From: Hemicordylus capensis
Lineage: Eukaryota > Chordata > Lepidosauria > Squamata > Cordylidae
Direction: 5' to 3'
NCBI RefSeq assembly: GCF_027244095.1
Contig: NC_069658.1
Location: 264,872,687 to 264,936,686 of the forward strand
DNA: 64,000 nucleotides
The position numbers were made by a program, and so were the translations under genes. The number at the start of each line of letters is the position of its first letter. The stretch's first letter is position 1. This document shows, one piece after another, positions 1-10,689 of this stretch. Below the pieces are notes generated by a model. The model made no database searches, had not been told where the DNA came from, and saw only the letters and a program-made list of their open reading frames with translations.

Positions 1-838
1 ATCTACACCCCTAGTCCTCCCTGTTTATCCTCCCCCCCTTCAGCCCCAGTCCATTCTCCTCTCCCCGCTTCAGCCCATCCATTCTCCCCCTCCCAGTATG
101 CTTGCCCTTCCCTCCCCATCCACTGGCCTGGCCGGTGCCCGACACTTTTCTTCCCTACCCGCAGGCCTAGCCGGTGCTTTCCCTCCCCGGCCAGCCCAGC
201 AAGCACTTTCCCTCGCCGCCCACAGCTGGCGGCGGCGTACCCATGGCTATCTGGCAGCTGCTTGCGAACTCTCGCAAGGGCTGCCACGCATGGGATTAGC
301 CACAGGTATGTCTTAGAGAATTAAATATATAGATTTTAACAAAAATGGCTCCTGTTTGTAAAATAAGTCATCGTTCTTTAAATCTCATTGTTAGGTCACA
401 AATTAAGAAGCCTTAAAACAAAACAAAAAAGAACCCAGGTGGGGAGAAGCAGTGCTTTAGATGGGCTAGTGCACCCACTGGCCCCACCTTGGCTACGGGG
501 CTAGCCATAGGACAACACTCCTTGGTGTCTGGAAGCTTGGGGGTGGCAGGGGCAAGTGGAGGGCATGAATACTGATATGGTTGTGAAATAGCTGTGGAAA
601 ACATTCTCCTTATTGTGAACAACAAGAACCTAACAGAGCTATATGGGTTGAGTTTAGAATTGTGCTTCATCCCTAGGCATACCTTTTGATTAAGTTTTGG
701 CCTGAACTATGCACTGTTTTTGTAAATGTTCACGTTTTAACTGGAAATAAGGCTGTGAGCAAGATTGGAGCCAGACATGCAGGTCTGTGCATAGAATTGG
801 AGCAATAATTGTATCTGGTTGACCCTTGAAGAGTTAAA
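1..838. other. Non-coding, pyrimidine-rich stretch
   Basis: The first 240 bases are strongly C/T-biased with short imperfect internal repeats, and the rest is unremarkable AT-rich DNA. The open frames here are low-complexity and show no family resemblance. I see no gene. Confidence 0.5.
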
Positions 839-846
839 TGTTAGAA

Positions 847-974
847 CGGGAGATCTCAAATTTGGGTCCCCAAATGTTGTTGGACTACAACTCCTATCAT
901 CAAAAGACATTGTGGCTGAGGATGATGGGGGCTGTAGTCCAACAACGTCTGGGGACCAAGCTTGAGAACCCCTG
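847..974. mobile_element. 128-bp hAT-type foldback MITE
   Basis: The two halves form a near-complete hairpin, and the element is flanked by a perfect 8-bp direct repeat TGTTAGAA (839-846 and 975-982). The right end reads GAGAACCCCTG and the left end is its inverted, slightly diverged counterpart. An 8-bp TSD with CAGGG-like termini is typical of hAT elements. Relatives lie at 9,862-9,993 and 36,610-36,731. Confidence 0.8.
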
Positions 975-1051
975 TGTTAGAAAGTTTAGCAAACCATTAC
1001 ACAGTTCAGCCCTAAAACTTAATCAGAAGGTATGCAAAGGGCTGAAGTATA

Positions 1052-1053
<2 letters not shown>

Positions 1054-1107
<54 letters not shown>
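1054..1107. repeat. (GTTA)n microsatellite, L2 tail
   Basis: About thirteen perfect tetranucleotide units sit exactly at the 3' end of the minus-strand L2 copy. They are best read as that element's simple-repeat tail. Confidence 0.9.
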
Positions 1108-1108
<1 letters not shown>

Positions 1109-1310
1109 CCGCCCTTCCAGAATGGCTCAGGGCAGTTTACAATTAAAACAAACCACTAAAACAGTAAAGAGCTAAAACAAATTAAAAAGCAATTTAACAG
1201 TTAACAATTTAAAAACATTTTAAAACAACAATTAAACAATTACAGTGATTAAAAACCCCAAAATCAGGTTTTGAATTTTAAAATAAACCAGATATTAAAA
1301 CCCCCAAAAT

Positions 1311-2885
1311 CTAGGAAGCTGAGAAAGCTTGGGTGAAAAGAAGAGTTTTCAGGTGGTTTTTGAAAATTGCCAGAGATGGGGAGGATCGTATCTGAGCAGG
1401 GAGCACATTCCACAATCTCGGGGCAGCAACCGAGAAGGCCCGTCTCTGTGTAGCCACCAAACGAGTTGGCGGTAACTGGAGACGGACCTCCTCAGATGAC
1501 CTCAATGGGCGGTAGGGCTCATAATGAAGAAGACGCTCTCTTAGATACCCAGGGCCTAAGCCATTTAGGGCTTTATTAGTTATAACTAGCACTTTGTATT
1601 TTGTCAGGGAACCTATTGGCAGCCAGTGTAACTCCATCAGTAAAGGAGTAACATGGTCTCTCCGAGATGAACTGGAGACCAACCTGGCTGTCGCATTCTG
1701 AACCAACTGAAGTTTCCGGACTACATACAAAGGCAGCCCCACATAGAGCGCATTACAAAAGTCAAGTCTGGAGGTTACCGACAGATGTACCACAGTTTTG
1801 AGGTCATTGATCTCGAGAAACGGGAGCAGCTGGTGTATCAGCCGAAGCTGATAGAAAGCACCCCTGGCCACCGCCTCAACTTGAGAAACCAGGGAGAGGT
1901 GTGAATCCAGAAGTACTCCCAGACTGCGAACCTTTTCTTTTTGGGGAAGTGTGACCCCATCTAGAACAGGCAGATCAAAATCGTCTCTGGAGTTCTGATC
2001 CTGCATAATAAGTAGCTCTGTCTTATCTGGATTCAACTTCAATTTATTCTCCCTCATCCAGCCCATTACTGCTTCCAGGCAGGCATTTAGGGAGGATATG
2101 CCAGCTCCTGAAGAAGTTGACATGGAGAAGTAGATCTGGGTGTCATCAGCATACTGGTAACACCCAGCTCCAAATCCCCTGATGATCTCTCCCAGCGGTT
2201 TCATGGAGATGTTAAGAAGCATTGGAGAAAGTATGGAGCCTTGACGGACACCATACTTAAGCTCAGATTTTGAAGATCAACAGTCTCCAATCGACACCAT
2301 CTGGAATCTATCCGAGAGGTAGGTGCGGGACCACTGTAAAACAGTGCCTCCCACCCCCAACCCCCTCAGACGTTCCAGAAGGATACTATGGTCGATAGTA
2401 TTGAAAGCCGCCGAGAGATCCAAGAGGACCAACAGAGTCACACTTCCTCTGTCAATTCCAAATTGGAAATCATCCATCAGGCCAACCAAAGCAGTCTCCA
2501 CCCCATAGCCCATCCAAAAACCAGTTTGAAATGGGTCTAGATAATCAGTTTCCTCCAAGACTGCCTGGAGCTGAGAGGCCACCACCCTCTCAATTACCTT
2601 GCCCAGCCATGGGAGGTTGGAAACAGGCCTATATTTGCTCAACTCTGAGGGATCTAATGTAGGCTTCTTTAGAAGAGGTCTAATTATTGCCTCCTTAAGA
2701 CAAGGAGGCACCCTGCCCTCCCTCAGAGAAGCATTTATGATTTCCACCAGGCTGTTTACAACAACCTTCCTGCTAGATCGAACAAGCCATGTTGGACAAG
2801 GGTCAAGAGAACAAGTGGTAGGCCTCACCACTCCAAGCAGTTTGTCCACATCCTCAGGAGTCACAACTGAAACTGATCCAGTCAA
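1311..2885 (-). pseudogene. L2 reverse transcriptase region, interrupted
   Basis: This is the RT half of the L2 ORF2. The fingers and palm block (2,885-2,277) includes LLDLSAAFNTIDH. The palm and thumb block (2,222-1,311) includes YADD and the conserved L2 C-terminal tail ending near FKNHLKTLLFTQAF. The two blocks share a frame and are separated by an in-frame stop at about 2,277-2,279. Reverse transcription at the nicked target would be its role in an intact element; this copy cannot make the full protein. Confidence 0.85.
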
Positions 2886-3564
2886 ATCACATAAGAGGAG
2901 TCGTTGGGCACCTCTAGTTCAGACATCAAATTAAATGTGGAGTCTCCATCTAGGTCGGCCCAAATCCGAGAGATTTTATCTGCAAAAAACTCTTTAAACA
3001 CATCACAGCGGGTAACTGATTACTCCAAATTCTGGTTCAAGGGAGGCAGGGCAGATACTAATCCCCTCACAACCCTGAACAACTCCGCTGGATGTGAACT
3101 TGCAGAGGCAATACGGGCAGAAAAGAACTGCCTCTTTACCGCACGTATTGTCTGAGCATAGATCTTTAGATGTGCTCTATGTTGCAATCTGTCAGTTTCG
3201 AGTCGAGTCTTCCTCCACTTGCGATCCAGTCGCCTACCTTGCCACTTCAGCCCCCGTAGATCTTCCGTATACCAAGGGGCCAAATTTGAAGCAGGTCAGA
3301 GGGGACGCTTGGGAGCAATCATGTCTACTGCCCTGGTGAGCAAGTTGTTCCAATTCTCAACCAGGGCATCAACAGGATCACCAGCAAAGCCAACATTAAA
3401 TCCCCCCAAGGATTCTTGGAATCTTAGTGGATCCAATAACTTCTTCGGGCAGACCATTCTAATGGGACCCTCGCCCCTGCGGAGGTGGGAAGTGGTTGTA
3501 AGTCCAACCTTAACCAGATGGTGGTCCGTCCATGACAACCCCTGCTAACTTGGCAAAGAGGCAC

Positions 3565-3777
3565 CGTTTAACATGGTGATTCTCTTTATTGAGCAAGGGG
3601 AGAGTAACTGGCCCTATCCACCCCCAGAACAGTACCTCCAGTGATTGTTGCTGGTGTCTATCTTATGTTTCTTTTTAGATTGTGAGCCCTTTGGGGACAG
3701 GGATCCATCTTATTTATTTATTATTTCTCTGTGTAAACCGCCCTGAGCCATTTTTGGAAGGGCAGTATAGAAATCAA

Positions 3778-3826
<49 letters not shown>

Positions 3827-3828
3827 GG
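3565..3828 (+). mobile_element. SINE or L2-tail repeat with (AAT)n end
   Basis: This shares its body with copies at 29,565-29,710, 35,058-35,235, 46,858-47,040 and 58,855-59,037. Shared motifs include a run resembling TTATTGAGCA, then GAGCAACTGGCCCTATCC-like, then GAGCCCTTTGGGGACAGG. The 3' end resembles an L2 3' terminus (ACCGCCCTGAGCC) followed by an AAT microsatellite (3,780-3,828). It splits the L2 element at 1,054-4,454, so it is younger than that insertion. I infer a SINE that borrows the L2 tail. Confidence 0.65.
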
Positions 3829-4559
3829 GAAATCACAGGAGTCCCCACTCATGGAACACCACCCTGATCAGAGTAAAAGACCGAATCAAGCGTGTGACCT
3901 GCAATATGCGTCGGTCCAGAGACCACTTGGGATAGGCCCATAGTTGTCATGGCCGCTATGAACTCCTGAGCTCCCCAGACAGATTGGTCTCGAAATGAAC
4001 ACTGAAGTCCCCCAGCAACAAGAGTCTGGGAGACTCCAACACGAGTTCCGCAACCAAGTCCGCAAGCTCAGTAAGGGATTCTGCTGGGCAGTGGGGTGAT
4101 TGGTACACCAACAGAAGTCCCAATCTATCCCTGGTACCCAAACTCAAGTACACACATTCAATATATCCTGACAGGGATCCCGGTAAGGAAGATGTTATCC
4201 TTATAGACCACAGCCACCCCACCTCCCCACCCACGTCCTCTCACCTGCTCCTCTACAGAATATCCTGGAGGGAGAAGCTGGGACCAAACTGGACCACTAG
4301 CCTCCCCCAACCAGTTCTCAGTAATACATACCAGGTCAGCCCCTTCATCCATGATCAAATCATGGATGATTTCAGATTTATTTTGGACTGACCTGGCATT
4401 ACAGAGGAGCAGGGGAAAGCTATGTGGGTTGTCGGCAGTGCTCCCCGAGGTCAAAGCCCTTCATGCCCTTAATAACTACTTAGGTGTTCTTGAAAACAAA
4501 AAGCAACCCTATGATATGGCTCTTAAAGTGTTAAATGTTAGAATTTTCTATTATGGGTT

Positions 4560-4750
4560 AGAGGTAAACTCTGCCCCAGGACTTTCACTCGCTCTGCTGT
4601 TCCGTTTCAGTTTTTGTTTTGTTCTATACCCAGGGTCCCAGCCACAATAAAGAAGCGTGTTTACTTGCCTGCAACAGAAGTAAGAGTTTGTTTCTTCAGA
4701 AATCATTATGATAGTGAATAGACAGAGCAGAGTTGCGTGCTGAAAGGGTG
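4560..4750. repeat. Faint homologue of 22,340-22,505
   Basis: Several blocks agree in order with 22,340-22,505: a T-rich CAGTTT stretch, an AGAAGC(G/A)TGTTTxCTTG block, then an AGAGTT stretch. The similarity is weak and was judged by eye. It may be an old part of the KY-locus duplications or an unnamed dispersed repeat. The rest of 4,455-4,980 shows nothing recognisable. Confidence 0.35.
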
Positions 4751-4994
4751 TAATAATAAAGTGATCTGGAAAAATATCTATTCTATTACTTTTAATGCAC
4801 CCACTGCATGCACAGTCATAGTGACCAAATTTGTTTCTTGTGTACTCAGTGATGGACAAAGGATGAAAAATAAGCCTTAAAGAAGTGATATTCACGGTTT
4901 TTTAAGCAAGTGCACTTTGAAAAAAACTGTCTGTGTAAAAGCTATTTCCCACTGTGTTTATCTCTGCGCCATGCTGTGTTTGTCCTTGTGCCTG

Positions 4995-5645
4995 TTGGGG
5001 CCTTTATTTATTTTTATTTATTTATTTATTTATCAGATTTGTACACCACCCCAAACTTTCGTCTCTGGGCGGTTAACAATAGCATAAAACAAGTTCAATA
5101 CATATACAAAAACTTAAAACAATTTAACAATTTAAAAATAAACCAGAGATTAAAACCTAAAAATTTTAAAAGCTGAGAAAGCTTGGGCAAACAGATGGGT
5201 TTTCAGGTGTTTTTTTAAAACTGCCAGAGATGGGGAGGATCGTATCTCAGCAGGGAGCGCATTTCACAATCTCGGGGCAGTGAGCGACCGAGAAGGCCCA
5301 TCTCTGTGTAACCACCAAACGAGTTGGTGGTGACTGGAGACGGACCTCCTCAGATGACTTCAATGGGCGTTGGGACTCGTAGTGAAGAAGATGCTCTCTT
5401 AGATACCCAGGGCCTAAGCCGGTTAGGGCTTTATAAGTTACAGCTAGCACTTTGCATTTTGTCCAGAAACCTATTGGCAGCCAGTGCAGCTCCATCAATA
5501 AAGGAGTCTCAGTAATACATACCAGGTCAGCCCCGTCATCCACAATCAAATCATGGATGAGTTCAGGTTTATTTTGGACCAACTTGGCATTACAGAGGAG
5601 CAGGATAAGGCTATGTGGGTTGTTGGCAGTGCTCCCCGAGGTCAA
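4995..5645 (-). mobile_element. Internally deleted L2 derivative
   Basis: On the minus strand the 5' part of the L2 endonuclease (MTSGSTANNPHS to about DLVCITET) is fused directly to the RT C-terminal tail (LLMELHWLPI onward), followed by the L2 3' UTR. About 3 kb of ORF2 is missing at the joint near 5,508-5,515. The open frame runs across the joint (5,247-5,645). This could be a non-autonomous deletion derivative or a post-insertion deletion. Both ends match the nearby full copy closely. Confidence 0.75.
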
Positions 5646-6659
5646 AGAGCTGGCAGGACAGCCGGAAGGGGAGACAGCTATTAAATTTCTGACTACCCTT
5701 TTCCTGGAATGGCCTGCTGTCCTGCCTGTTGAAAGTTAAAGGACTTTGCGCTGTCTCTTGTCTCAGACAGTAGAGGACAGACTAGTAAGTCAGAGGGCTA
5801 GAGGGTCAAGACATTGATCATCCCTTCTCCACTGCTCTGACACTATCCCTTTGGATATGTAGATTGCTAATCTCAGGGATTAATTTCATCCTTCTCTCTC
5901 TTCCCTACCTGCCCTTCTACCTTGCAACATGGCAAACCTCTCTCCCTGCACCATGTGTGCAGAGAAGATGCAGAATCCATCTGCATCCAGCTAGATAGAT
6001 AGATTAGAGATCCTAACTCCTCACTTTCCTATCTAGAATGGAGTTCCTTAATAAATGCCTTATAGATTGATTTGAAACTGTGAATTGGCTCCAAGTTACT
6101 TTACTCTCAGCATACACGCATGCCTAACTAAATCTGCTGTGTTGTGCCTCTGTGCACTCTGCTATAATGAGAAAGGGATTCTCTCACCACAGAGAATTTC
6201 CAACACTGCCAATGCTACTTCTTCTATTCCCCACCACTACTGGGATAGCTGCCCCATAATCGACAAGGGCTCTCCCTGTCCCTCCATCTCCAGATGAACA
6301 CAAACACATTACAACAACTTCAGCCCAGGTCCAAAACAGCTTAAAACTGATTAAACAGAAGTCCTAGCCCTTGTTCTCTCCCAAAGTGGCTCCCCCAAAG
6401 GAGTGACAGGCAGTGTTCCTATAAAGCCCAAGACTGAGCAGATAACCTGAAGAACAGCTGAGTCACTCAAGGGCTGGTCCCAGTCCTGCACACACTCCCC
6501 ACACACGTTATCTAGAGGCTGCAGCCCTACAGGGGAAGCAGGAGCAGGCAGGAAACAGCAGAAGGAGCCCCCAGCAACCCCTGGTCTCTTACTCCAGGCA
6601 GCACTGGGTGGGAAGCAGATAGACTTCTCCCTCTCCTCTGTTGGGCTTCTTTATGAGGT
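5646..6659. other. Non-coding interval
   Basis: No open frame with recognisable content, no LINE domain and no clear terminal repeat was seen. A short inverted similarity lies around 5,650-5,745. Confidence 0.4.
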
Positions 6660-6835
6660 AGGGATGTGCACAAAACCAGCTTCGTCTGTTTGGTTCGGAT
6701 TCGAACCAGCTTCAAAACAGGGTGGGTAGGTTCAGTATTGGTTTTGCTCGAAACCCCCCTGGTTTGGTTCAAATTCGAACCCAATTCGAACTGGTTCCAA
6801 AAGGTTCTACATAGGGTATAATGGGGACTCAAACC
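6660..6835 (+). repeat. hAT-like terminal fragment (TAGGGATGTGCA family)
   Basis: This begins with TAGGGATGTGCACAAAACC and continues with alternating GGTTCGAA/AACC-rich sequence. The same terminus bounds complete elements at 13,115-15,392, 34,162-34,351 and 57,432-58,016. I could not find the opposite end, so this looks like a fragment. Confidence 0.5.
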
Positions 6836-7197
6836 AGCCCATTAATTTGGCACAGACATTTGGCACCAAGGATCACTCATGTGAGGACTGAAATTGTCCA
6901 CATTTCAGTGAAATCAGATTTAAAATCTAAACAATTAAATAGAGATTTTTTTTAATTGTGCCCTTAATGTGATGATGTTTCTCAGCTCCCATGTTGTTCA
7001 ATGGGGAGAGATAGAAACTGAACTTCATGCACAGAGGCAATTGCCTTAAATGTGCACAGTGGTTGTAAGTAACTAAGTTTGTGGCTGGGAAGGAAATAAT
7101 TTGCTGAGCAAAGTGTGAAACTCAAAGTATTTTGTCTCCTTAAATATCAGACAGTGGTTACATTCCACCTTCACTTCCCAAATACACAGGAGGAGAA

Positions 7198-8690
7198 AAG
7201 GCTGAACATAAGAACAGCCCTGCTGAATCAGGCCCAAGGCCCATCTAGTCTAGCATCCTGTTTCACACAGTGGCCCACAAGATGCCTCTGGGAAATCCAC
7301 AGGCAGGAGCTGAAAGCATGCCCTCCCTCCCGCTGTTACTCTCCTGCAAATGGTATTCAAAGACATCCTGCCTCTGAGGCTGGAGGTTGCCTATTGCCCT
7401 CAGACTAGTAACCGTTGATAGACCTCTACTCCATGAAGTTATCCAAACCCCTCTTAATGCCATCCAGGTTGTTGGCTGTCACCATATCTTGTGGCAGAGA
7501 ATTCCACAAGTTGATTATGCATCGTGTGAAAAATTACTTCTGTTTGTTGGTCCTAAATTTCTTGGCAATCAATTTCATGAGATAACCCCTGGTTCTAGTG
7601 TTATGGGAAAAGGGGGAAAATTTATATCATCATTCTCCATACCATGCATGATTTTACAGACCTCTATCATGTCTCCCCACAGTTGTCTTTTTTCTGAACT
7701 AAATAGCCCCAGGTGTTGTAGCCTTGCCTCATAAGGAAGGTGCTCTAGGCCCCTGATCATCTTGGTTGGTTGCCCTCTTCTGCAGTTCTACAATGTCCTT
7801 CTTTAGGTGCGGTGACCACAGCTGTACACAGTACTCCAAGTGTGGCTGCACCATAGTTTTGTATAAGGGCATTATAATATTAGCAGTTTTATTTTCAATC
7901 CCCTTCCTAATGATCCCTAGAATGGAATTGGCATTTTCCACAACTGCCACACCTTGAGTCAACACTTTCAACGAGCTGTCCACCACAACCCCAAGATCCC
8001 TCTTCTGGTCAGTCGCTGACCGCTCAGATCCCATCAGTGTATATGTGAAGATGGGGTTTTTTGCCGCAATATGTATCACTTTGCACTTGCCAACACTGAA
8101 CCGCATTTGCCACTTTGTCGCCCACTCATCCAGTTTGGAGAGATCCTTTTGGAGCTCCTCACAATCTGTTTTGGATTTTACTAAATAGTTTGGTGTCATC
8201 TGCAAATTTGGTGTCATCTACAGTTTGGTGTCATCCTCGCTGCTTACCCCAACTTCTAGATCATTTATTAATAAATTAATAAGCACTGGTCCCAGTACAG
8301 ATCCCGGGGGGACCCCATTTCTTACTTACTTCCTTTGTGAAAATTCTCCATTAATACCTGGGTCTGCTAAGCTAAGGGGACAAGTCATGTTTGCAACCAC
8401 AAGACCAGCTCTCTTCCCTTGACTGCTAAATTTTTTCAAGAGTCCTTGATGAGGAACTTTGTTGAAAGCTTTTTGGAAGTCCAGGTATATTATGTCAACT
8501 AGATCACCTTTATTCACACACCTGTTAACATTCTCAAAGAACTCCAAAAGGTTAGTGAGGCAAGATCTACCTTTGCAGAACCATGCTGGTTCTCCCCCAG
8601 CAGGGCCTGTTCTTCTATGTGCTTAACAATTTTATCCTTGAGAATGCTTTCCATCAATTTGCCTGGAACAGACATTAAACTAACTGGCCT
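7198..8690 (-). mobile_element. CR1 LINE, 5'-truncated and decayed
   Basis: Minus-strand frames carry CR1 reverse transcriptase pieces. These are YRPVSLMSVPGKLMESIL (about 8,690-8,600), VDIIYLDFQKAFNKVPH (about 8,500-8,440), and the C-terminal part with SVGKCKVIH, RDLGVVVDSSLK and MPLYKTMVQPHLEYCVQLW (8,217-7,729). The 3' end carries the reptile CR1 signature, read on plus as AACATAAGAACAGCCCTGC at about 7,205. The pieces lie in different frames, so the copy is dead. Its upstream side is cut by a MITE-like sequence starting near 8,697. Confidence 0.88.
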
Positions 8691-8696
8691 GTAACC

Positions 8697-8890
8697 AGAG
8701 GTGTATCTAGAGTAGGGCAGCCAGAACACATGCTCTGGGTGCCACATGAAGGTGCCAGTGCCATGCTGCTTCCCACCCCCTCCCCAGTTTGCGGCGGAGG
8801 GAGGGGGAACCTTTGCAGACCCTACTGTGGCCTTTAGGAAGCCCCCCGAAGGGACTACAGGCTAAATCTTTTTTTAAAAAAAATAATATT
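8697..8890 (+). repeat. Fragment related to the hAT element at 11,351
   Basis: It starts CAGAGGTGTATCTAGAGTAGGGC, and later shares the GGGGGAACCTTTGCAGACCC block and the following AAGCCCCC-rich block with 11,640-11,720. The right terminus was not found. From 8,890 to 9,560 nothing is recognised except a possible LTR-like AT-rich part that I did not call. Confidence 0.5.
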
Positions 8891-9575
8891 ATATGTCAGT
8901 GAGAGCCGTGGCCATCAGAGTAGACAATGCCAAGCTAGATGGAGTGTCTAACTCAGAATCAAGCAGCTTCCCGTGTATCTAAGTTGCTTCTTTTAATCTT
9001 CAGCAAAGCCAACAAGTATCGAAATCCTAGTATATGATTATCAGAAGTTTTATTCAGCACTTTATGGCTTCTGAGTTTTTTGTTTTTTTAAAAAAAATAT
9101 TTTTCAAATATCTCTCCGGCCAAAAGGAATAGAAGGGCACTTCCAGACGTTGTTTAGTCTGGAACTGTGATACTGTGTTTATTGGGTACATGTGTGCGCT
9201 ACACAATGTAGTTCTCCATCCTTTGTCAGCCTGTACTGTTGATGGAACTGCCTTGGAATTGATTGGTCAACACCCCCAGTTTGGGTAAATGTGGGGAATT
9301 TAGCTTAAAAGGGGAGACCGTTCCAAGCAGTTTTAATTTGTGCAAGTGTCTGAACCGAAGAAAACTGGCTTGGGAGAGAGGCTTTAATTAACAAAAGGAG
9401 TTTATTGTAAGAACAAATAAAAGTAGTTTTTGCTACAGTAAGAATGCAAACCCTACAAGTATCTTTACTCAAAGTCTGAAGAGCTTGTGATAGGCAGATC
9501 CACTGCAGCTCTAGCCTACATATTCATTAAAATGATGTGGTATAGCCCTGAGGTGAAAGATTGGACTGTACCACT

Positions 9576-9690
9576 TCAGGGTTGGTAAACCCCTCCTGTA
9601 TTCTACCAAAGGAAAACAACAGGGCTCTGTGGGCGGCAGGAGTAGAAATCGACTTAACTGCACACTTTACCTTTACCTTTTACTTCAGGG
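9576..9690 (+). mobile_element. Sauria-SINE-like 3' fragment
   Basis: The sequence matches the tail half of the SINEs at 28,975-30,015: a TAAACCCCTCCTGTATTC block, a CAGGGCTCTGTGGG block, then GACTTxACxGCACACTTTACC. The tRNA-like head is absent. Confidence 0.65.
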
Positions 9691-9861
9691 TGCATTTTGG
9701 AATCAGGTTTTTGAATGTTTTTGAGCATCCTCCTTTCAAGCTTGAGACTAAAATGTGGGAGACCATATATGCCACCCAGAGTTCCTTAGAAGAAGAGTGG
9801 AATATAAATGTAAAAAATAAATGTCAAAGTAATTATTTCTTTGTTTCTCGGTTGTTGAGTG

Positions 9862-9993
9862 CAGGGGGTTCTCAGACATGGGTCCCCAGGTGTTGGACTA
9901 CAACATCCATCACCCACAGTGGGTTTTTGGCTGTGGATGATGGGAGCTGTAGTCCAGCAACATCAGAGGGCACACATTTGAAAACCTCTACTG
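9862..9993. mobile_element. 132-bp foldback MITE
   Basis: Hairpin-forming relative of 847-974, sharing the GTCCCCAGxTGTTGGACTAC core and its inverted copy. It starts CAGGGGG and ends CTCTACTG. The flanking octamers do not match well, so the TSD has decayed. Confidence 0.65.
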
Positions 9994-10197
9994 TAGTGAA
10001 TTATACTCTCTGTAGGGATCAATCATGGATGGCTCAGTCAATAGGGAGGCAACAATTTGGGGGACTGTTGGAAAACCCAGTTGACTGCTGAATTCTTACA
10101 GGAGCTTTGTGCTGATTTTGTGTGGGAAGAGAAGGCTGGATCTGTTGGAGTGCTCTGGTTCAGCTTCTAAAACAAGAGCAGGGAGTCCCACTCTGAT

Positions 10198-10262
10198 TTA
10201 GTGACTCTCCACTTTGTACTCCAGAAACTGGCACAGAAGTTAAAAAACAAGAGCACCTTTGT
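10198..10262 (-). pseudogene. Remnant of a KY-like last exon (copy alpha)
   Basis: The minus strand ends in codons for FLEYKVESH and a TAA stop, the same C-terminus as the intact gene (LLEYKVESH). The 3' flank also matches 24,640-24,668 (the AACAAGAGCAGG and GGGAGTCCC-like blocks). Only about 65 bp of homology to the 905-bp exon remains, and upstream of the tip the frame is disturbed. It is the downstream end of a dead KY copy whose exon 1 remnant lies at 16,875-16,965. Exons 2-7 were not found between them. Confidence 0.75.
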
Positions 10263-10385
10263 TGAAGAAATACCTTTCTCCTGTCTGTGATGTGGTGCAT
10301 CTAGGATGTATTTCTGCAGTGACATGATCTCCTGGAATAGACAGATAAACAAGCAAGACTCACAAATGGACAAGTCAAAACAAAC

Positions 10386-10449
10386 ATATACTATACTATA
10401 CTATACTATACTATACTATACTATACTATACTATACTATACTATACTAT
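10386..10449. repeat. (ACTAT)n pentanucleotide microsatellite
   Basis: About twelve near-perfect ACTAT units. This is a simple repeat with no coding meaning. Confidence 0.95.
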
Positions 10450-10689
10450 GAAAAGGAATCCTTTTCTTATTCCTTTCAAAATAAAAACTGCTTTCTGGCA
10501 AGGCAAGAGTTTCTTTCTTCCCATGTACAGCTTTAAAATAATCTAATAATCTGCTATTCTCACATCGGGTGGGTTCACATGACCGTTGGTCAGTCTGCAA
10601 GTGGAGAAAATACCAGGGATATGTTGGGAACCGGTTCTCAAGATTCTCCACCCAACATTCTCCTGACGTAACAAGACGTAACAAGGAAC

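Larger units (their letters stand above)
1054..4454 (-). mobile_element. L2-clade LINE, nearly full length, degraded
   Basis: On the minus strand the element reads 5' to 3' as an apurinic-like endonuclease (about 4,454-3,956), a linker region (3,538-3,020), a reverse transcriptase (2,885-1,311), a short 3' UTR and a (TAAC)n tail at 1,054-1,107. The endonuclease part contains LLLLGDFSVHFE. The RT part contains YRPVSNLPWLGKVIERV, LLDLSAAFNTIDH and the catalytic YADDTQIY. The C-terminus, with LHWLPI and FSVAAPRLWN, is typical of vertebrate L2. The two RT blocks (2,885-2,277 and 2,222-1,311) are in one frame with a stop between them, and the linker and endonuclease lie in other frames, so the copy is dead. 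A SINE with an (AAT)n tail has inserted at about 3,565-3,828, between endonuclease and linker. Clade assignment is by recognition, not by alignment. Confidence 0.88.

Noticed and set aside
3-316. Overlapping open frames on both strands at the left edge
   Set aside because: Low-complexity C/T-rich DNA gives long open frames by composition alone.
9170-9500. Possible LTR-like stretch with AATAAA
   Set aside because: No terminal duplication, no inverted TG/CA ends and no second copy in the window.
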